Shown piece by piece: positions 45,641 through 54,511 of a stretch of DNA of 64,000 nt. Below the pieces are notes generated by a model. It saw nothing but the letters and a program-made list of their open reading frames with translations, was not told the origin of the DNA and searched no databases. The position numbers were made by a program, and so were the translations under genes. Source of the DNA: Acidovorax benzenivorans (GTDB lineage Bacteria; Pseudomonadota; Gammaproteobacteria; Burkholderiales; Burkholderiaceae_C); assembly GCF_028680575.1 (NCBI RefSeq), contig NZ_JAPCKI010000016.1, positions 57,613 to 121,612 of the forward strand, written 5' to 3'. Positions within the stretch are counted from its first letter, which is position 1. Each line of letters starts with the position of its first letter.

Positions 45641-46219
45641 ATGGCGATGTCCCCTCTCATTTCCGGCCTCGCATCGGTGGCGTCGATGATTTTCAATGCG
45701 GCTTCCAGCGGCGCGGGCAAGGCGTCCGCGCGGCGAGGGGGCGAGGCTGCGGCGCCCGAGCCATCGGCCGTGGTCACCCTCAGCCCCGAGGCGCAGACGT
45801 TGGCGGGGATGGCTGGGCAGGGCATGCTGGCGACCCAGACTTCACCCTCGAGCGCCGTCACTGCTGCGGGGCGTTCGGCGAGCCAGGCCAGCCCGGCATT
45901 GCCTGGTGGCCGTGCGGCGGGGGCTGTGTCCAAGGACGATTTTCAGGCGCTGCTGACCCGTTTTGGCGCGACCGAGGATCAGAAGCAGCAGCTCACAGCG
46001 GGCTTTGATGCTGACAAGGATGGTGTCATCACCCACGATGAATTCGTGAAGGGGCTTGCACGCACCAAGGGCTCGCAAGCGGAGAACGATCCGTTTTCGC
46101 AAGCTGTGCTGCAGGTGATGGACCGTGCGGGCAATGCCGATGGCACCGTGGCGAAGGATGAGTTTGCTGCGCTCTCCTCGGCGTTTGCGTTGGCAGGACG
46201 GCGTGTGCACACAGGCTGA
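45641..46219 (+). CDS. EF-hand calcium-binding domain protein
   Basis: From the ATG at 45641 about 192 residues; the ATG two codons later (45647) has better AGGAG spacing, and 45602 is a third option. The first 110 residues are Ala/Ser/Gly-rich with SPLISGLASVASMIFNAA. Residues after about 110 hold EF-hand pairs: DADKDGVITHDEF is a full canonical loop (D-x-D-x-D-G-x-I-x3-E), and MDRAGNADGTVAKDEF is an expanded second loop. VSKDDFQALLTRFGATEDQ resembles a pre-loop helix. It is probably a Ca2+-binding protein; no clear signal peptide, so location is uncertain. Confidence 0.75.
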   Translation: MAMSPLISGLASVASMIFNAASSGAGKASARRGGEAAAPEPSAVVTLSPEAQTLAGMAGQGMLATQTSPSSAVTAAGRSASQASPALPGGRAAGAVSKDDFQALLTRFGATEDQKQQLTAGFDADKDGVITHDEFVKGLARTKGSQAENDPFSQAVLQVMDRAGNADGTVAKDEFAALSSAFALAGRRVHTG

Positions 46220-46282
46220 ACTTCCTGGGTAGGCCGGTACCTGTACCGACGGGCGCCTGTGTTGTGTAGAGGCTGGCGGGTG

Positions 46283-47962
46283 TCAGGCCACCTTGGGCAG
46301 TGACAGCGATACCCAAAAGCTACTGCCCTTGCCTGGTTCGCTCTCCACCCCCAGGCTGCCCCCCATCCCTTCGACGAGGCGTTTGCACAGCGCCAGCCCC
46401 AGTCCGGCGCCCTCAAAGCTGCGCGTGGATGACCCGTCGACCTGCTCAAACAGCGTGAAGATGCGGTGCAGGTCTCCAGCCGCAATGCCGATACCCTGGT
46501 CGGTCACACGCAAGCGCCAAACCGTCGCTTCCGGGGTGTCTTGCTCGGTTTCAACGGCCAACTGGATGTGGCCCGCCGGGCTGAATTTCACGGCATTGTC
46601 CAGCAGGTTGACTAGCACCTGCTGAATGCGGTCTGCATCCCCTACATGGCAGGCATCGCTGCCCACGCCATTGATCGCCAGGAACATCTGCAAGCCCTTT
46701 TGGCGCGCCTGCGGCTCCAGCAGTAGCAAGGCATCCGCAGCCACCTCGGGCAGCGACAGTGGCGCAAACTGAAACGCCACCTGCCGTGTCTCCAGCGCTG
46801 CCAGGTCGATCAGGTCGTTCAGCATGCGCATGAGGCCTTTGGCAGCGTCCATCACATTGCTGAGCACGGGCTTCAGGCGCTCATCCTGTGTGCGGTTGCG
46901 TGCCAATTCGGTCATGCCCAGGATCAGTGTCATGGGAGTACGCAGCTCGTGGCCAATGTTGGATAAAAAGATGCTCTTGGTGCGCAGGGCGGCCTCTGCG
47001 GCTTCTTTGGCGATGGACAGCGCCGTTGTGCGTTCCTTGACCCGGGCCTCCAGGTGCTGCCGCTCTGCTTGCAGGGCCCGCTCCAGCTCCAATCGACCGG
47101 TCACGTCGCGGCCAATGCTGTGGTACCCGGCCGGGTGGCCTTGAGCGTCGCGGTACAGGCGGCTGGACATCTCGAACCAGCGGACGCCGCCATTGGCGCA
47201 GCGCATCGGCAGTGTCAGTAGCCGCTGCCGCTCGCGCACGGCCAGGTTCAGTGCCGCAATGCCCTCGGGCGCCACTGTCTGGTGGATGGAGCGACCAATG
47301 ACCTCGTGTGCTGCGATGCCGCGTGCGCGCTCGTCAGAGGGGCTCACATACGCCACCGTCATGTCGGGGTTGATGCGCCAGATCACTTCTTCAGCACCCT
47401 CCGTCAGCAGCGTGAACTGCTGATCCCGGTCGGACAGGTGCTGGTACATGCGCAGCGCCTCGTCCACAAACAGGTAAAAACACAGGCTGCTCAGCAACAG
47501 GGCCAGCGTGAAGGTGATGAGCGCATGCGACGAATACGGCACCCTTTGCATGCCATTGCTACCCAATACGAGCGCCAAGGTCACCATCGTGTAGCCGATG
47601 CCTGCTGTCCGTCCCAGCAACAGGTAGGCAGCGCCCAGGCCGATCAGAAACCACACGGCGCGCAGTTCGTGACCCAGGGGCTGCCAGAGGGCGTAGGTGA
47701 ACAGCGCGAGCCCGATGATGGTTTGAACGACCGCAACCGCTGCATACACCTGTGGCCAACGGCGCAAGGCCCACCACAGCGCGACCATCAGCACGGTGCC
47801 TGTACCGAGAGTGAGGCTCCATGACCCCGGGGTGACTACCAGTCCCGCAGAGCCCACGCCCAGCAGCAGCAGCCCAAAAGCCATATTGGCCAACAGAATC
47901 CCTTGGAGCAGACGGATTTGAAACTGCCGCATGTTGCCGACGGTAGAAGGTGGAAGAGGCAT
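46283..47962 (-). CDS. Membrane-bound PAS sensor histidine kinase
   Basis: A 559-residue kinase. About six membrane helices occupy residues 12-168 (for example LLQGILLANMAFGLLLLGVG and ITFTLALLLSSLCFYLFV). A PAS domain covers 180-290 (EGAEEVIWRINPDMTVAYVSPS), then a coiled coil, HisKA with His338 (SNIGHELRTPM), and HATPase (LVNLLDNAVKFSPAG, DQGIGI, GAGLGLALCKRLVEGMGG). There is no adjacent response regulator gene, so the partner is unknown. An internal ATG at 47932 is an alternative start. An AT-rich region lies upstream. Confidence 0.9.
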   Translation of the reverse strand: MPLPPSTVGNMRQFQIRLLQGILLANMAFGLLLLGVGSAGLVVTPGSWSLTLGTGTVLMVALWWALRRWPQVYAAVAVVQTIIGLALFTYALWQPLGHELRAVWFLIGLGAAYLLLGRTAGIGYTMVTLALVLGSNGMQRVPYSSHALITFTLALLLSSLCFYLFVDEALRMYQHLSDRDQQFTLLTEGAEEVIWRINPDMTVAYVSPSDERARGIAAHEVIGRSIHQTVAPEGIAALNLAVRERQRLLTLPMRCANGGVRWFEMSSRLYRDAQGHPAGYHSIGRDVTGRLELERALQAERQHLEARVKERTTALSIAKEAAEAALRTKSIFLSNIGHELRTPMTLILGMTELARNRTQDERLKPVLSNVMDAAKGLMRMLNDLIDLAALETRQVAFQFAPLSLPEVAADALLLLEPQARQKGLQMFLAINGVGSDACHVGDADRIQQVLVNLLDNAVKFSPAGHIQLAVETEQDTPEATVWRLRVTDQGIGIAAGDLHRIFTLFEQVDGSSTRSFEGAGLGLALCKRLVEGMGGSLGVESEPGKGSSFWVSLSLPKVA

Positions 47963-48259
47963 GGACGCAGGACAGACAGATTACTGGGTGAATTTATCGT
48001 TTGTATCAAATAAATTATAAAAATGCAATTTATATCAATTCAATATGTTGATTGGTTCACATTGATCATCTTTTGAGCGACGCTTGCGGCCGTATGGGTA
48101 TGGTTTACCCGGCGGTCCGGTCAAGGCGCCCGCCACCACAAGGCGCATATGACAAAGGGCCCTCGAAGGGGCCCTGGGAAACACCCTTGGCGGGTGCTTG
48201 AAAGATGTTGCTGGCAGTGACGGGCTACGCCGCCTCTGCGCTGAGTGTCTAACGGTGGG
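47963..48259. other. AT-rich intergenic region before the histidine kinase
   Basis: 297 bp without a gene. Bases 47985-48075 are strikingly AT-rich for this genome and include TTATAAAAATGCAATTTATA, a likely promoter zone for the minus-strand kinase. Further on, GGGCCCT repeats near 48158-48176 can form a hairpin, perhaps a terminator of the DUF3309 gene. Confidence 0.5.
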
Positions 48260-48418
48260 TCATATCCGGCCCATGAGCAGCAGGATCACCAGGATCAATA
48301 CGATCAGGCCAATCCCACCGCTGGGCCCATACCCCCAGGATCGGCTGTGACCCCATGTGGGCAGGGCACCTACCAGGATGAGGATCAGGACAATCAGCAG
48401 AATCAGCGAGAGGGACAT
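48260..48418 (-). CDS. DUF3309 family small membrane peptide
   Basis: A 52-residue peptide from the ATG at 48418: MSLSLILLIVLILILVGALP, a short polar segment with WGHSRSWGYGPSGG, then IGLIVLILVILLLMGRI. This two-helix hairpin with a Trp/Gly/Tyr linker is DUF3309. It has no known function. Longer in-frame starts give an unlikely soluble extension. It is between the kinase and the efflux operon. Confidence 0.88.
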   Translation of the reverse strand: MSLSLILLIVLILILVGALPTWGHSRSWGYGPSGGIGLIVLILVILLLMGRI

Positions 48419-48576
48419 GGCAGTTCCTTGGTGTGTTGGGGTCACTGCATTCTTGGGCGGCCGCGCCAGCCCAGCCGCAGGCGCTGGGCCTGCGCGCTGG
48501 TCAGGGTTTTCCGACAACGGGCGTGGGACTGCGGGTGCCGCTGCGGGCAGATGGGCTGCCGTTTGTTACCGCGAGT

Positions 48577-50220
48577 TCAGTGCGCGCCCGCAGCGTCTGC
48601 CGCCGCCGCACCTGCGGCGCGAGCCGGGCGTTTGGTTAGCCAGATCAAACCAATAAGAACCAGGAACAGCCCCGCCGAGCCCAGGAAAATGTCATTGGCC
48701 GCGCGGGTGAAGGCCTGCTGGTCAATGAGCCGGTTGATTTGCGCCAGCGCCTGCATCTGCGTGAGGCCCGAGGCCACGAGGCCGTCCAGCGTTTGCGCAA
48801 ACACCCCCTGGCCTTGCACCAGCCCTTCGGTCAAATGCGCATGGTGCATGGCGGCGCGGCTCTCCCACAGCGTGGTGGCAATCGACGTGCCCATGGCCCC
48901 GGCGGTGATCCGCACGAAGTTGGACAAGCCCGCCGCGGCCGGAATGCGCTCGGGCGCAATGCCAGACAGCGTCAGCGTGGTGAGCGGAATGAAGAAGAAC
49001 GCCATGGCCGCGCCCTGCAGCAGCGTGGGGATCAGGATGTGGATGAAGTCCGTCTGCACCGTGAACTGCGAGCGCATCCACAGCACGGTGCTGAACACGA
49101 TGAACGCACCCGTAGCCATGCGGCGGGGGTCCCACTGGCCTACCTTTTTGCCCACCAGCGGTGTGAGCAAGATGGCGAACACACCCACAGGCGCCAGCGC
49201 CATGCCGGCCGAGGTGGCCGTGTAGCCCATCCATTGCTGCAGCCACAGCGGCAGCAACACCACGTTGCCAAAGAACAGCGCGTAGGCCACCGACAACGCC
49301 AGCGCACCAAAGGTGAAGTTGCGGCCCTTGAAGAGCTTCAAGTCCACCACGGGGTGCTTGTCCGTCAGCTCCCATACCAAAAAGACGGCAAACGCTACCA
49401 CGGCAATCACGGCCATGGTGATGATCTCGCCCGAGGCAAACCAGTCCAGCTCTTTGCCCTTGTCGAGCATGAGCTGCAGTGCGCCCACCCACAGCACCAG
49501 CAGCGTCAGGCCCACGGTGTCGATGGGCAGTTTGCGGATGGGCGTCTCCCGCTTGCGGTAGATGCCCCACGTCAGCACGCCGGCCAGCAGCCCGACGGGC
49601 ACGTTGATGTAGAAAATCCACGGCCACGAGATGTTGTCGGTGATCCACCCACCCAAGAGCGGCCCGACCACGGGCGCGACCAGCGTGGTCACCCCCCACA
49701 GCGCCAGCGCCGTGCCCGCCAGAGCGCGCGGGTAGCTGGCCAGCAGCAGGGTTTGGCTCAGCGGAATCATCGGTCCGGCCACCAGGCCTTGCAGCACGCG
49801 GAAGAACACCAGCATCTCCAGCGACGAGGCAAAGCCGCAGAGCCAGGAGGTCAGCACGAACAGCAGCACGCTCATGGTGAACAGCCGCACCGCGCCAAAG
49901 CGCTGCGTGAGCCAGCCGGTGAGCGGCACCGAGATCGCATTGGCCACGCCAAAGCTGGTGATGACCCAGGTGCCCTGGCCGGGGCTCACGCCCAGGTCAC
50001 CGGCGATGGCGGGGATGGAGACGTTGGCGATGGACGAGTCGAGCACGTTCATGAACGTGGCCAGCGACAGCGACAGCGTGCCCAGCAGCAGGGCGGTGCC
50101 CTTGAGTGGTGGGTGGGCCACGGGTGGCCCTGCTGGTGGCCCAGAGGGGGCAGCCACAGCAGGGGCCGCCTTGGCGGGGGCCTGTTCTGCGTGGTCTGCA
50201 GTGGGGTTGGCGGCAGTCAT
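48577..50220 (-). CDS. emrB: DHA2-family multidrug efflux MFS transporter EmrB
   Basis: A 547-residue, 14-helix MFS pump. Marks: MNVLDSSIANVSIPAIAGDLGVS (motif D1), GWLTQRFGAVRLF (motif A), RVLQGLVAGPMIPLSQTLLL and LWGVTTLVAPVVGPLLGGWITD (motif C). The Ala/Pro-rich 38-residue N-terminus is an addition. It works with the membrane-fusion protein EmrA and an outer-membrane channel, both encoded upstream in the same operon. It is the last gene of the marR-nodT-emrA-emrB set, 12 bases after emrA. Confidence 0.94.
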   Translation of the reverse strand: MTAANPTADHAEQAPAKAAPAVAAPSGPPAGPPVAHPPLKGTALLLGTLSLSLATFMNVLDSSIANVSIPAIAGDLGVSPGQGTWVITSFGVANAISVPLTGWLTQRFGAVRLFTMSVLLFVLTSWLCGFASSLEMLVFFRVLQGLVAGPMIPLSQTLLLASYPRALAGTALALWGVTTLVAPVVGPLLGGWITDNISWPWIFYINVPVGLLAGVLTWGIYRKRETPIRKLPIDTVGLTLLVLWVGALQLMLDKGKELDWFASGEIITMAVIAVVAFAVFLVWELTDKHPVVDLKLFKGRNFTFGALALSVAYALFFGNVVLLPLWLQQWMGYTATSAGMALAPVGVFAILLTPLVGKKVGQWDPRRMATGAFIVFSTVLWMRSQFTVQTDFIHILIPTLLQGAAMAFFFIPLTTLTLSGIAPERIPAAAGLSNFVRITAGAMGTSIATTLWESRAAMHHAHLTEGLVQGQGVFAQTLDGLVASGLTQMQALAQINRLIDQQAFTRAANDIFLGSAGLFLVLIGLIWLTKRPARAAGAAAADAAGAH

Positions 50221-50232
50221 GGTGCGCCCCGC

Positions 50233-51558
50233 TTACTGCACCACCGGGGATTGCATGGCGGGCTGCGCCGGGGCCGATGCATGCTTTTGCGCCTGCACTG
50301 CGGGCTGGCTGCTCACCTTGGGCGACGCCACGGCCACGGCGGCCTTGCCATTGCGCCCCAGGTTGGCGGCAATGATGTGGGCCACTTCGTCGTCGGCGGC
50401 CTTGAACTGCGCGTCGAACACAGCGGTGGCGGCCACGGGTGCGGTGCGCTGGGTGTCGGCCAGGCGCTTGCCGCTTTGGTCGGCGGTGTTCACTTTCACT
50501 TCCATCGACAGGCCTACGCGCAGCGGGTGGTCGGCCACTTCCTTGGGGTCCAGTGCAATGCGCACGGGCACGCGCTGCACCACCTTGATCCAGTTGCCCG
50601 TGGCGTTTTGCGCGGGCAGCAGCGCAAAGGCGGCGCCGGTGCCAGCACCCAGGCCCGTCACCGTACCGTGGTAGACCACCTTGGTGCCGTACACATCGGC
50701 TTCCAGCTCAGCGGTCTGGCCGATGCGCAGGGTTTGCAGCTGGCTTTCCTTGAAGTTCGCGTCCACCCACAGGTCATGCAGCGGCACCAGTGTCATCAGC
50801 GGGGCACCGGCCTGCACGCGCTGGCCCACTTGCACGCCGCGCTTGGCCACATGGCCATCCAGCGGTGCCACCAGCTGGGCGCGTTGCACGGCCAGATAGG
50901 CCTCGCGCACACGGGCAGCGGCGCGCTGCACATTGGGGTGCTGCTCGATGGAGGTGCCCTCGGTCTGCGTCTGGCTGGCGGCCAGTTGCTCTTGCGCGGC
51001 CACCACGGCGGCCTGGGCTGCGGCCACGGTGCTCTTGGCGGCAGCCAGCTGGGCGTTGGCGTGCTGGAACTCTTCCTTGCCCACGGCGCCGCTGGCCATC
51101 AGCGGGGCGCGGCGTGTCACGTCGTCTTGCATGCGGGCGGCGTCGGCTTGGGCGCGGGCCAGGTCAGCGTTGCGCAGGCTCACCTGGGCCTTGAGGGTGG
51201 AGTTGTTGGCAAACAGGGTGCGCACTTCGCGCACGGTTTGGGCCAGCTGGGCTTCGGCCTGCTCCAGCGCCACGCGGGCGTCGGCCGGGTCCAGCTTGAC
51301 CAGCAGTTGGCCGGCCTTCACGTAGTCGGTATCGTCCGCACCGATGGAGACCACCGTGCCGCCGATTTGCGGCGTGATTTGCACCACGTTGCCTGCCACG
51401 TAGGCGTTGTCGGTGGTTTCGACATGGCGGCCATTGGCCCAGTGCCAGCCACCCCAGCCGAGGGCGGCGATGGCCACAGCGGCGGCAATGAGGGTGAGGC
51501 CCCGGCGGCGGGCGGTGTTGGCTTCGTTGGCGGTGAGGGGTTCGCTGGCAGCGGTCAT
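50233..51558 (-). CDS. emrA: Periplasmic adaptor EmrA (HlyD family)
   Basis: A 441-residue protein from the ATG at 51558 (MTAASEPLTANEANTARRRG). One membrane helix (LTLIAAAVAIAALGWGGWHWA) is followed by the lipoyl half-motif ETTDNAYVAGNVVQITPQIGGTV, a long coiled-coil hairpin (residues about 110-230) and the second half-motif APLDGHVAKRGVQVGQRVQAG. The C-terminal 60 residues (Ala/Gln/Pro-rich) extend past the usual EmrA end. It joins EmrB with the outer-membrane channel. Confidence 0.94.
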   Translation of the reverse strand: MTAASEPLTANEANTARRRGLTLIAAAVAIAALGWGGWHWANGRHVETTDNAYVAGNVVQITPQIGGTVVSIGADDTDYVKAGQLLVKLDPADARVALEQAEAQLAQTVREVRTLFANNSTLKAQVSLRNADLARAQADAARMQDDVTRRAPLMASGAVGKEEFQHANAQLAAAKSTVAAAQAAVVAAQEQLAASQTQTEGTSIEQHPNVQRAAARVREAYLAVQRAQLVAPLDGHVAKRGVQVGQRVQAGAPLMTLVPLHDLWVDANFKESQLQTLRIGQTAELEADVYGTKVVYHGTVTGLGAGTGAAFALLPAQNATGNWIKVVQRVPVRIALDPKEVADHPLRVGLSMEVKVNTADQSGKRLADTQRTAPVAATAVFDAQFKAADDEVAHIIAANLGRNGKAAVAVASPKVSSQPAVQAQKHASAPAQPAMQSPVVQ

Positions 51559-51629
51559 GGCAGTGGTCTTTCGGGAATGTGTTGTTGTATGGTTTTTGTG
51601 TTCGTTGGTTGCTGTGGCTGGCCTTGGCC

Positions 51630-53111
51630 TCAGCGGGCTGCGGTGTGCAGCACCGCCGTGTCGTCCGTCCAACCGCCACCGAGCGCTTTCATCAGCACCA
51701 GGCGCGTGTCCAGCTGGCGGGCGCGCAGGTCTACCGCCAGGCGGCGCTGGGCCAGCACCTGGCTTTCGGTGCTCAGCACCACCAGGTAGTTGCCCAGGCC
51801 TGCGCGGTAGCGGTCTTGGGCAAAGCGGTAGGCTTTTTCTGCGCTGGCCACGGCATCGTCTTGCAGCGGTTGCTGGCGGGTGAGCGATTGGATGGAGGCC
51901 ACGGCGTCTCCGGCTTCCTTCACCGCATCGAGCACGGCGCCGTTGTATTGGGCGATGGCGGCGTCCAGCTCGGCCTGGCGTCCCCCCAACTGGGCGCGCA
52001 AGCGGCCACCGTCAAAAATGGGCAAGCGCAGGGCAGGCGTGACACCCATCTGGCGTGAGCTGCCGTTGAACACCTTGTCCAACCCCAGCGAGTTCAGGCC
52101 GATGAAGGCGCTGATGTTGATGTTGGGATAGAACTCGCTGCGGGCACTGTTCACGCCCTGGGTGGCGGCCTCCACGCGCCAGCGGGCGGCCACCACGTCG
52201 GGGCGGCGGCCCAGCAGGTCGGCGCCCAGCACCTCGGGCACTGCGCTGGGTTGCAGTGCGGCCAGCTGGGGCGTGAGCTGTGGCAAGGCGTCAGGCGCCT
52301 GGCCCGTCAGCACGGCCAGTTGGCGGCGGCCCAGGGTGATTTGCTCTTCCAGTGCTTCGATCTGGGTGCGGGCGTCGGGCACGGCGCCCTGGGCCTGGGT
52401 CAGCTCGACCTGGCTGTCCAGGCCAGCGGCCGTGCGTTCCTGGGTGAGCTTGCGTTGTTCCTCGCGTTGCTCCAGTGCGCGCACGGCCACGTCGCGCTGG
52501 GCCACCAGCCGGGCCAGGGCCACATAGCTGCGGCCCACCTGGGCGGCCAGGGTGTTGGCGGCGGCTGCGGCATCGGCCTGGGCGGCACGGGCCTGGCCCA
52601 GGGAGGCCTGCAGCTCGGCGGCATGCTGGCCGAAGAAGTCGGGCGACCAGCTCAGCGAAGCTTGCACGTTGCCGCTGTTGTAGGTGTTGCCTGCGATGGG
52701 GGCGGGCACCAGCCCATTGGCGGTGTAGCGCTGGCGCGTGGCGTCCACGCCCAGGGTGGCTTGGGGGCCGTTGGCGGCCTCGCGCACTTGGCTCAGCGCC
52801 ACAGCTTGCTCCAGCCGCGCCCGGCTCACGGACAGGCTGGGGTTGCCTTGCAGAGCCTGGTCGACCAGGGTGTTGAGCTGGTCGTCGCCCAGCGCCTTCC
52901 ACCACTGGGAAGGCGCGGCGGTTTCGGTGGCTGAGGTGTTCAGGCCGACGGCCGACGGGGTGGTCTGCGCCAGCGGCGTGTGGCTGGGGCCGGGGCTGGC
53001 GCAGCCGACCAGGAAGAGGGCGGCGGCCAGGGCAATGGCCGACACCGCCAGGTGGGCAGCGAGGGCAGAGCGGGTGGTCAGCGGGGTGGGGGCGGTGGGG
53101 GTCACGGGCAT
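51630..53111 (-). CDS. NodT-family outer-membrane efflux lipoprotein
   Basis: A 493-residue protein from the ATG at 53111. The signal ends in a lipobox, LFLVGCASPG. The mature part shows the RND/NodT pattern QWWKALGDDQLNTLVDQALQGNPSLSVSRARLEQAVAL, VQASLSWSPDFFG, LLGRRPDVVAARWRVEAAT and RYRAGLGNYLVVLSTESQVL. It forms the TolC-like outlet of the EmrAB pump. In the operon it precedes emrA by 71 bases. Confidence 0.93.
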   Translation of the reverse strand: MPVTPTAPTPLTTRSALAAHLAVSAIALAAALFLVGCASPGPSHTPLAQTTPSAVGLNTSATETAAPSQWWKALGDDQLNTLVDQALQGNPSLSVSRARLEQAVALSQVREAANGPQATLGVDATRQRYTANGLVPAPIAGNTYNSGNVQASLSWSPDFFGQHAAELQASLGQARAAQADAAAAANTLAAQVGRSYVALARLVAQRDVAVRALEQREEQRKLTQERTAAGLDSQVELTQAQGAVPDARTQIEALEEQITLGRRQLAVLTGQAPDALPQLTPQLAALQPSAVPEVLGADLLGRRPDVVAARWRVEAATQGVNSARSEFYPNINISAFIGLNSLGLDKVFNGSSRQMGVTPALRLPIFDGGRLRAQLGGRQAELDAAIAQYNGAVLDAVKEAGDAVASIQSLTRQQPLQDDAVASAEKAYRFAQDRYRAGLGNYLVVLSTESQVLAQRRLAVDLRARQLDTRLVLMKALGGGWTDDTAVLHTAAR

Positions 53112-53146
53112 CTCCAGGGGGCAAGGCAATAGGGGGTAGGCGTGGG

Positions 53147-53668
53147 TCAACCGGCGGTGGTGTCGGTAGGCGGTGTCTGCTGGCGCAGCGCTTCGCCGTT
53201 CGCCAGCATGCGGCGCAGCATGGACAGCAGCAGTTGCCATTCGTCGTGGCTGAAGTCGCAGAGGTGGCCGTTGAGCACATCGGCCAGCACGGGCGGGACC
53301 AGCGCGGCAATGCGCTGGCCTTCGGCGGTAAGTTGCAGTTGCACGACGCGCCGATCAACCGTGGAGCGCTCACGCACGACCAGGCCCTTGGCTTCCATGC
53401 GGTCGAGCGAACGGGTCATGGAGGCGGGGTCGGTCTCCAGGTCGCGCGCCAGGCTGGCCACGGTGGCGGTCTTGCACAGCGAGAGCTTGAACAGTGGCAG
53501 CCACTGCGCATAGGTCAGTTCGTGCGACGACAGCTGCGCATCGGCCTGGGTGCGGATGGAGGACATCACCTTGCGCATCAGGTAGCCCACGCTGTTTTCA
53601 GGCTGAAGCTGGGCGGAGCTGTAAAAGCCTGGGGCGGTCTGCGATGGCTTGGGGGAGCTGGTAGTCAT
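53147..53668 (-). CDS. MarR-family regulator of the emr efflux operon
   Basis: From the ATG at 53668 the product has 173 residues. A winged-helix MarR domain is visible: LTYAQWLPLFKLSLCKTATVASLARDLETDPASMTRSLDRMEAKGLVVRERSTVDRRVVQLQLTAEG, including the DRR wing. It is the first gene of the operon, 35 bases before nodT. A 15-bp perfect palindrome sits 22 bases upstream of the start, the likely operator; ligand-released repression as for EmrR/MarR is expected. Confidence 0.93.
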   Translation of the reverse strand: MTTSSPKPSQTAPGFYSSAQLQPENSVGYLMRKVMSSIRTQADAQLSSHELTYAQWLPLFKLSLCKTATVASLARDLETDPASMTRSLDRMEAKGLVVRERSTVDRRVVQLQLTAEGQRIAALVPPVLADVLNGHLCDFSHDEWQLLLSMLRRMLANGEALRQQTPPTDTTAG

Positions 53669-53689
53669 GGGTGGCGAATTTAATTGACT

Positions 53690-53704
53690 AGACAATTATT
53701 GTCT
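53690..53704. promoter_or_regulatory. Palindromic operator of the marR-emr operon
   Basis: AGACAAT-T-ATTGTCT, a perfect 7-bp dyad, with further symmetry outside (TTGAC on one side, GGCAA on the other). Position just upstream of the MarR gene and size are typical of MarR operators. Confidence 0.75.
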
Positions 53705-53752
53705 TGGCAATTAGTAAGCGACCATGGCGCTAGCAGGGGTTTGTATGGGGTT

Positions 53753-53811
53753 ATTTTTGCTATCTAAAAGATAGCTATTTACGCTTGATGGATAGGCGCT
53801 AGGGGCATATT
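53753..53811 (+). repeat. Dispersed palindromic repeat, intergenic copy, forward
   Basis: GCTATCTAAAAGATAGC (perfect GCTATCT/AGATAGC), then TATTTACGCTTGATGGATAG, GCGCTAGGGGC. The best-preserved left palindrome in the window. Confidence 0.85.
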
Positions 53812-53863
53812 TCGCATAAAACCGTGGCGCAGGTCATTTGCCAGCCTCCACGGCCGCGAGCGG

Positions 53864-54505
53864 CTACTGCCCGGTCAGGCGTTGCGCCCAGGTGGGCAGC
53901 GGTTGGGCCAAGGGGGTGGCCCCGGCGGGGGAGCACACCGCCACCAGTTGCGGCCCGGTGCTGGTGGCTTCGGCGGCGTCATACAGATACGACACATCGG
54001 CCTGCCGCACTGCCTGGGCCAGGTTGTCCATGGTGCGGGGGTAGCGGGCCAGGATGCGTTCGGGCGGTACGGTGTGCCCGCCTTCGCGCACACGCTGGGC
54101 CACGCGTTGCAGCAGCCGGGCCGGGTCGTCCAGTGTCACGATGTACAAGGCCACGGTGTAGCCGCAGCGCTGTGCTTCTTCAATCAGCGCCAGCTTGGAA
54201 GGGTGCGAAAACACGGTTTCGCTGGCGAAGTCTGCGCCTTTGTTCATCAAGGCAGTGCGGCGCGCATCGGCCCATTGGCGGGCGGCTTCGGACCGGGCTT
54301 CGGGGTCGGCCATGTGTTGCAGGTGCGCCTGTTCATACAGGTCGGCGTTCACAAACTCGAGCGGCGGGCCCAGGATGCCTTCGCGCACCAGGGCGCGGTA
54401 GAGAGTGGATTTGCCTGCGCCGTTCGGGCCCGCCAGCAGGTGGAACCAGCGGGTGGGCGTGTTGTGGCGGGGCGGTGGGGAGTGCTGCTGGGCGGGGGGC
54501 ACCAT
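53864..54505 (-). CDS. Zeta-toxin-type P-loop kinase
   Basis: A 213-residue protein with Walker A GPNGAGKST at residues 26-34 preceded by WFHLLA, then LEFVNADLYEQ and FASETVFSHPSKLALIEEAQRCGYTVALYIVTLDDPARLLQRVAQRV, GGHTVPPERILARYPRTMDNL. These are zeta toxin features. Classic zeta kinases phosphorylate UDP-GlcNAc and poison cell-wall synthesis; for this chromosomal form the substrate is unproven. It starts 6 bases after a ParD-like antitoxin gene, so the pair looks like a toxin-antitoxin operon. Confidence 0.88.
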   Translation of the reverse strand: MVPPAQQHSPPPRHNTPTRWFHLLAGPNGAGKSTLYRALVREGILGPPLEFVNADLYEQAHLQHMADPEARSEAARQWADARRTALMNKGADFASETVFSHPSKLALIEEAQRCGYTVALYIVTLDDPARLLQRVAQRVREGGHTVPPERILARYPRTMDNLAQAVRQADVSYLYDAAEATSTGPQLVAVCSPAGATPLAQPLPTWAQRLTGQ

Positions 54506-54511
54506 GCAGTG

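Noticed and set aside
48739..51789. 1016-codon plus-strand ORF opposite emrB and emrA
   Set aside because: Low-complexity Arg/Gln/His/Gly-rich translation, exactly antisense to well-supported efflux genes.
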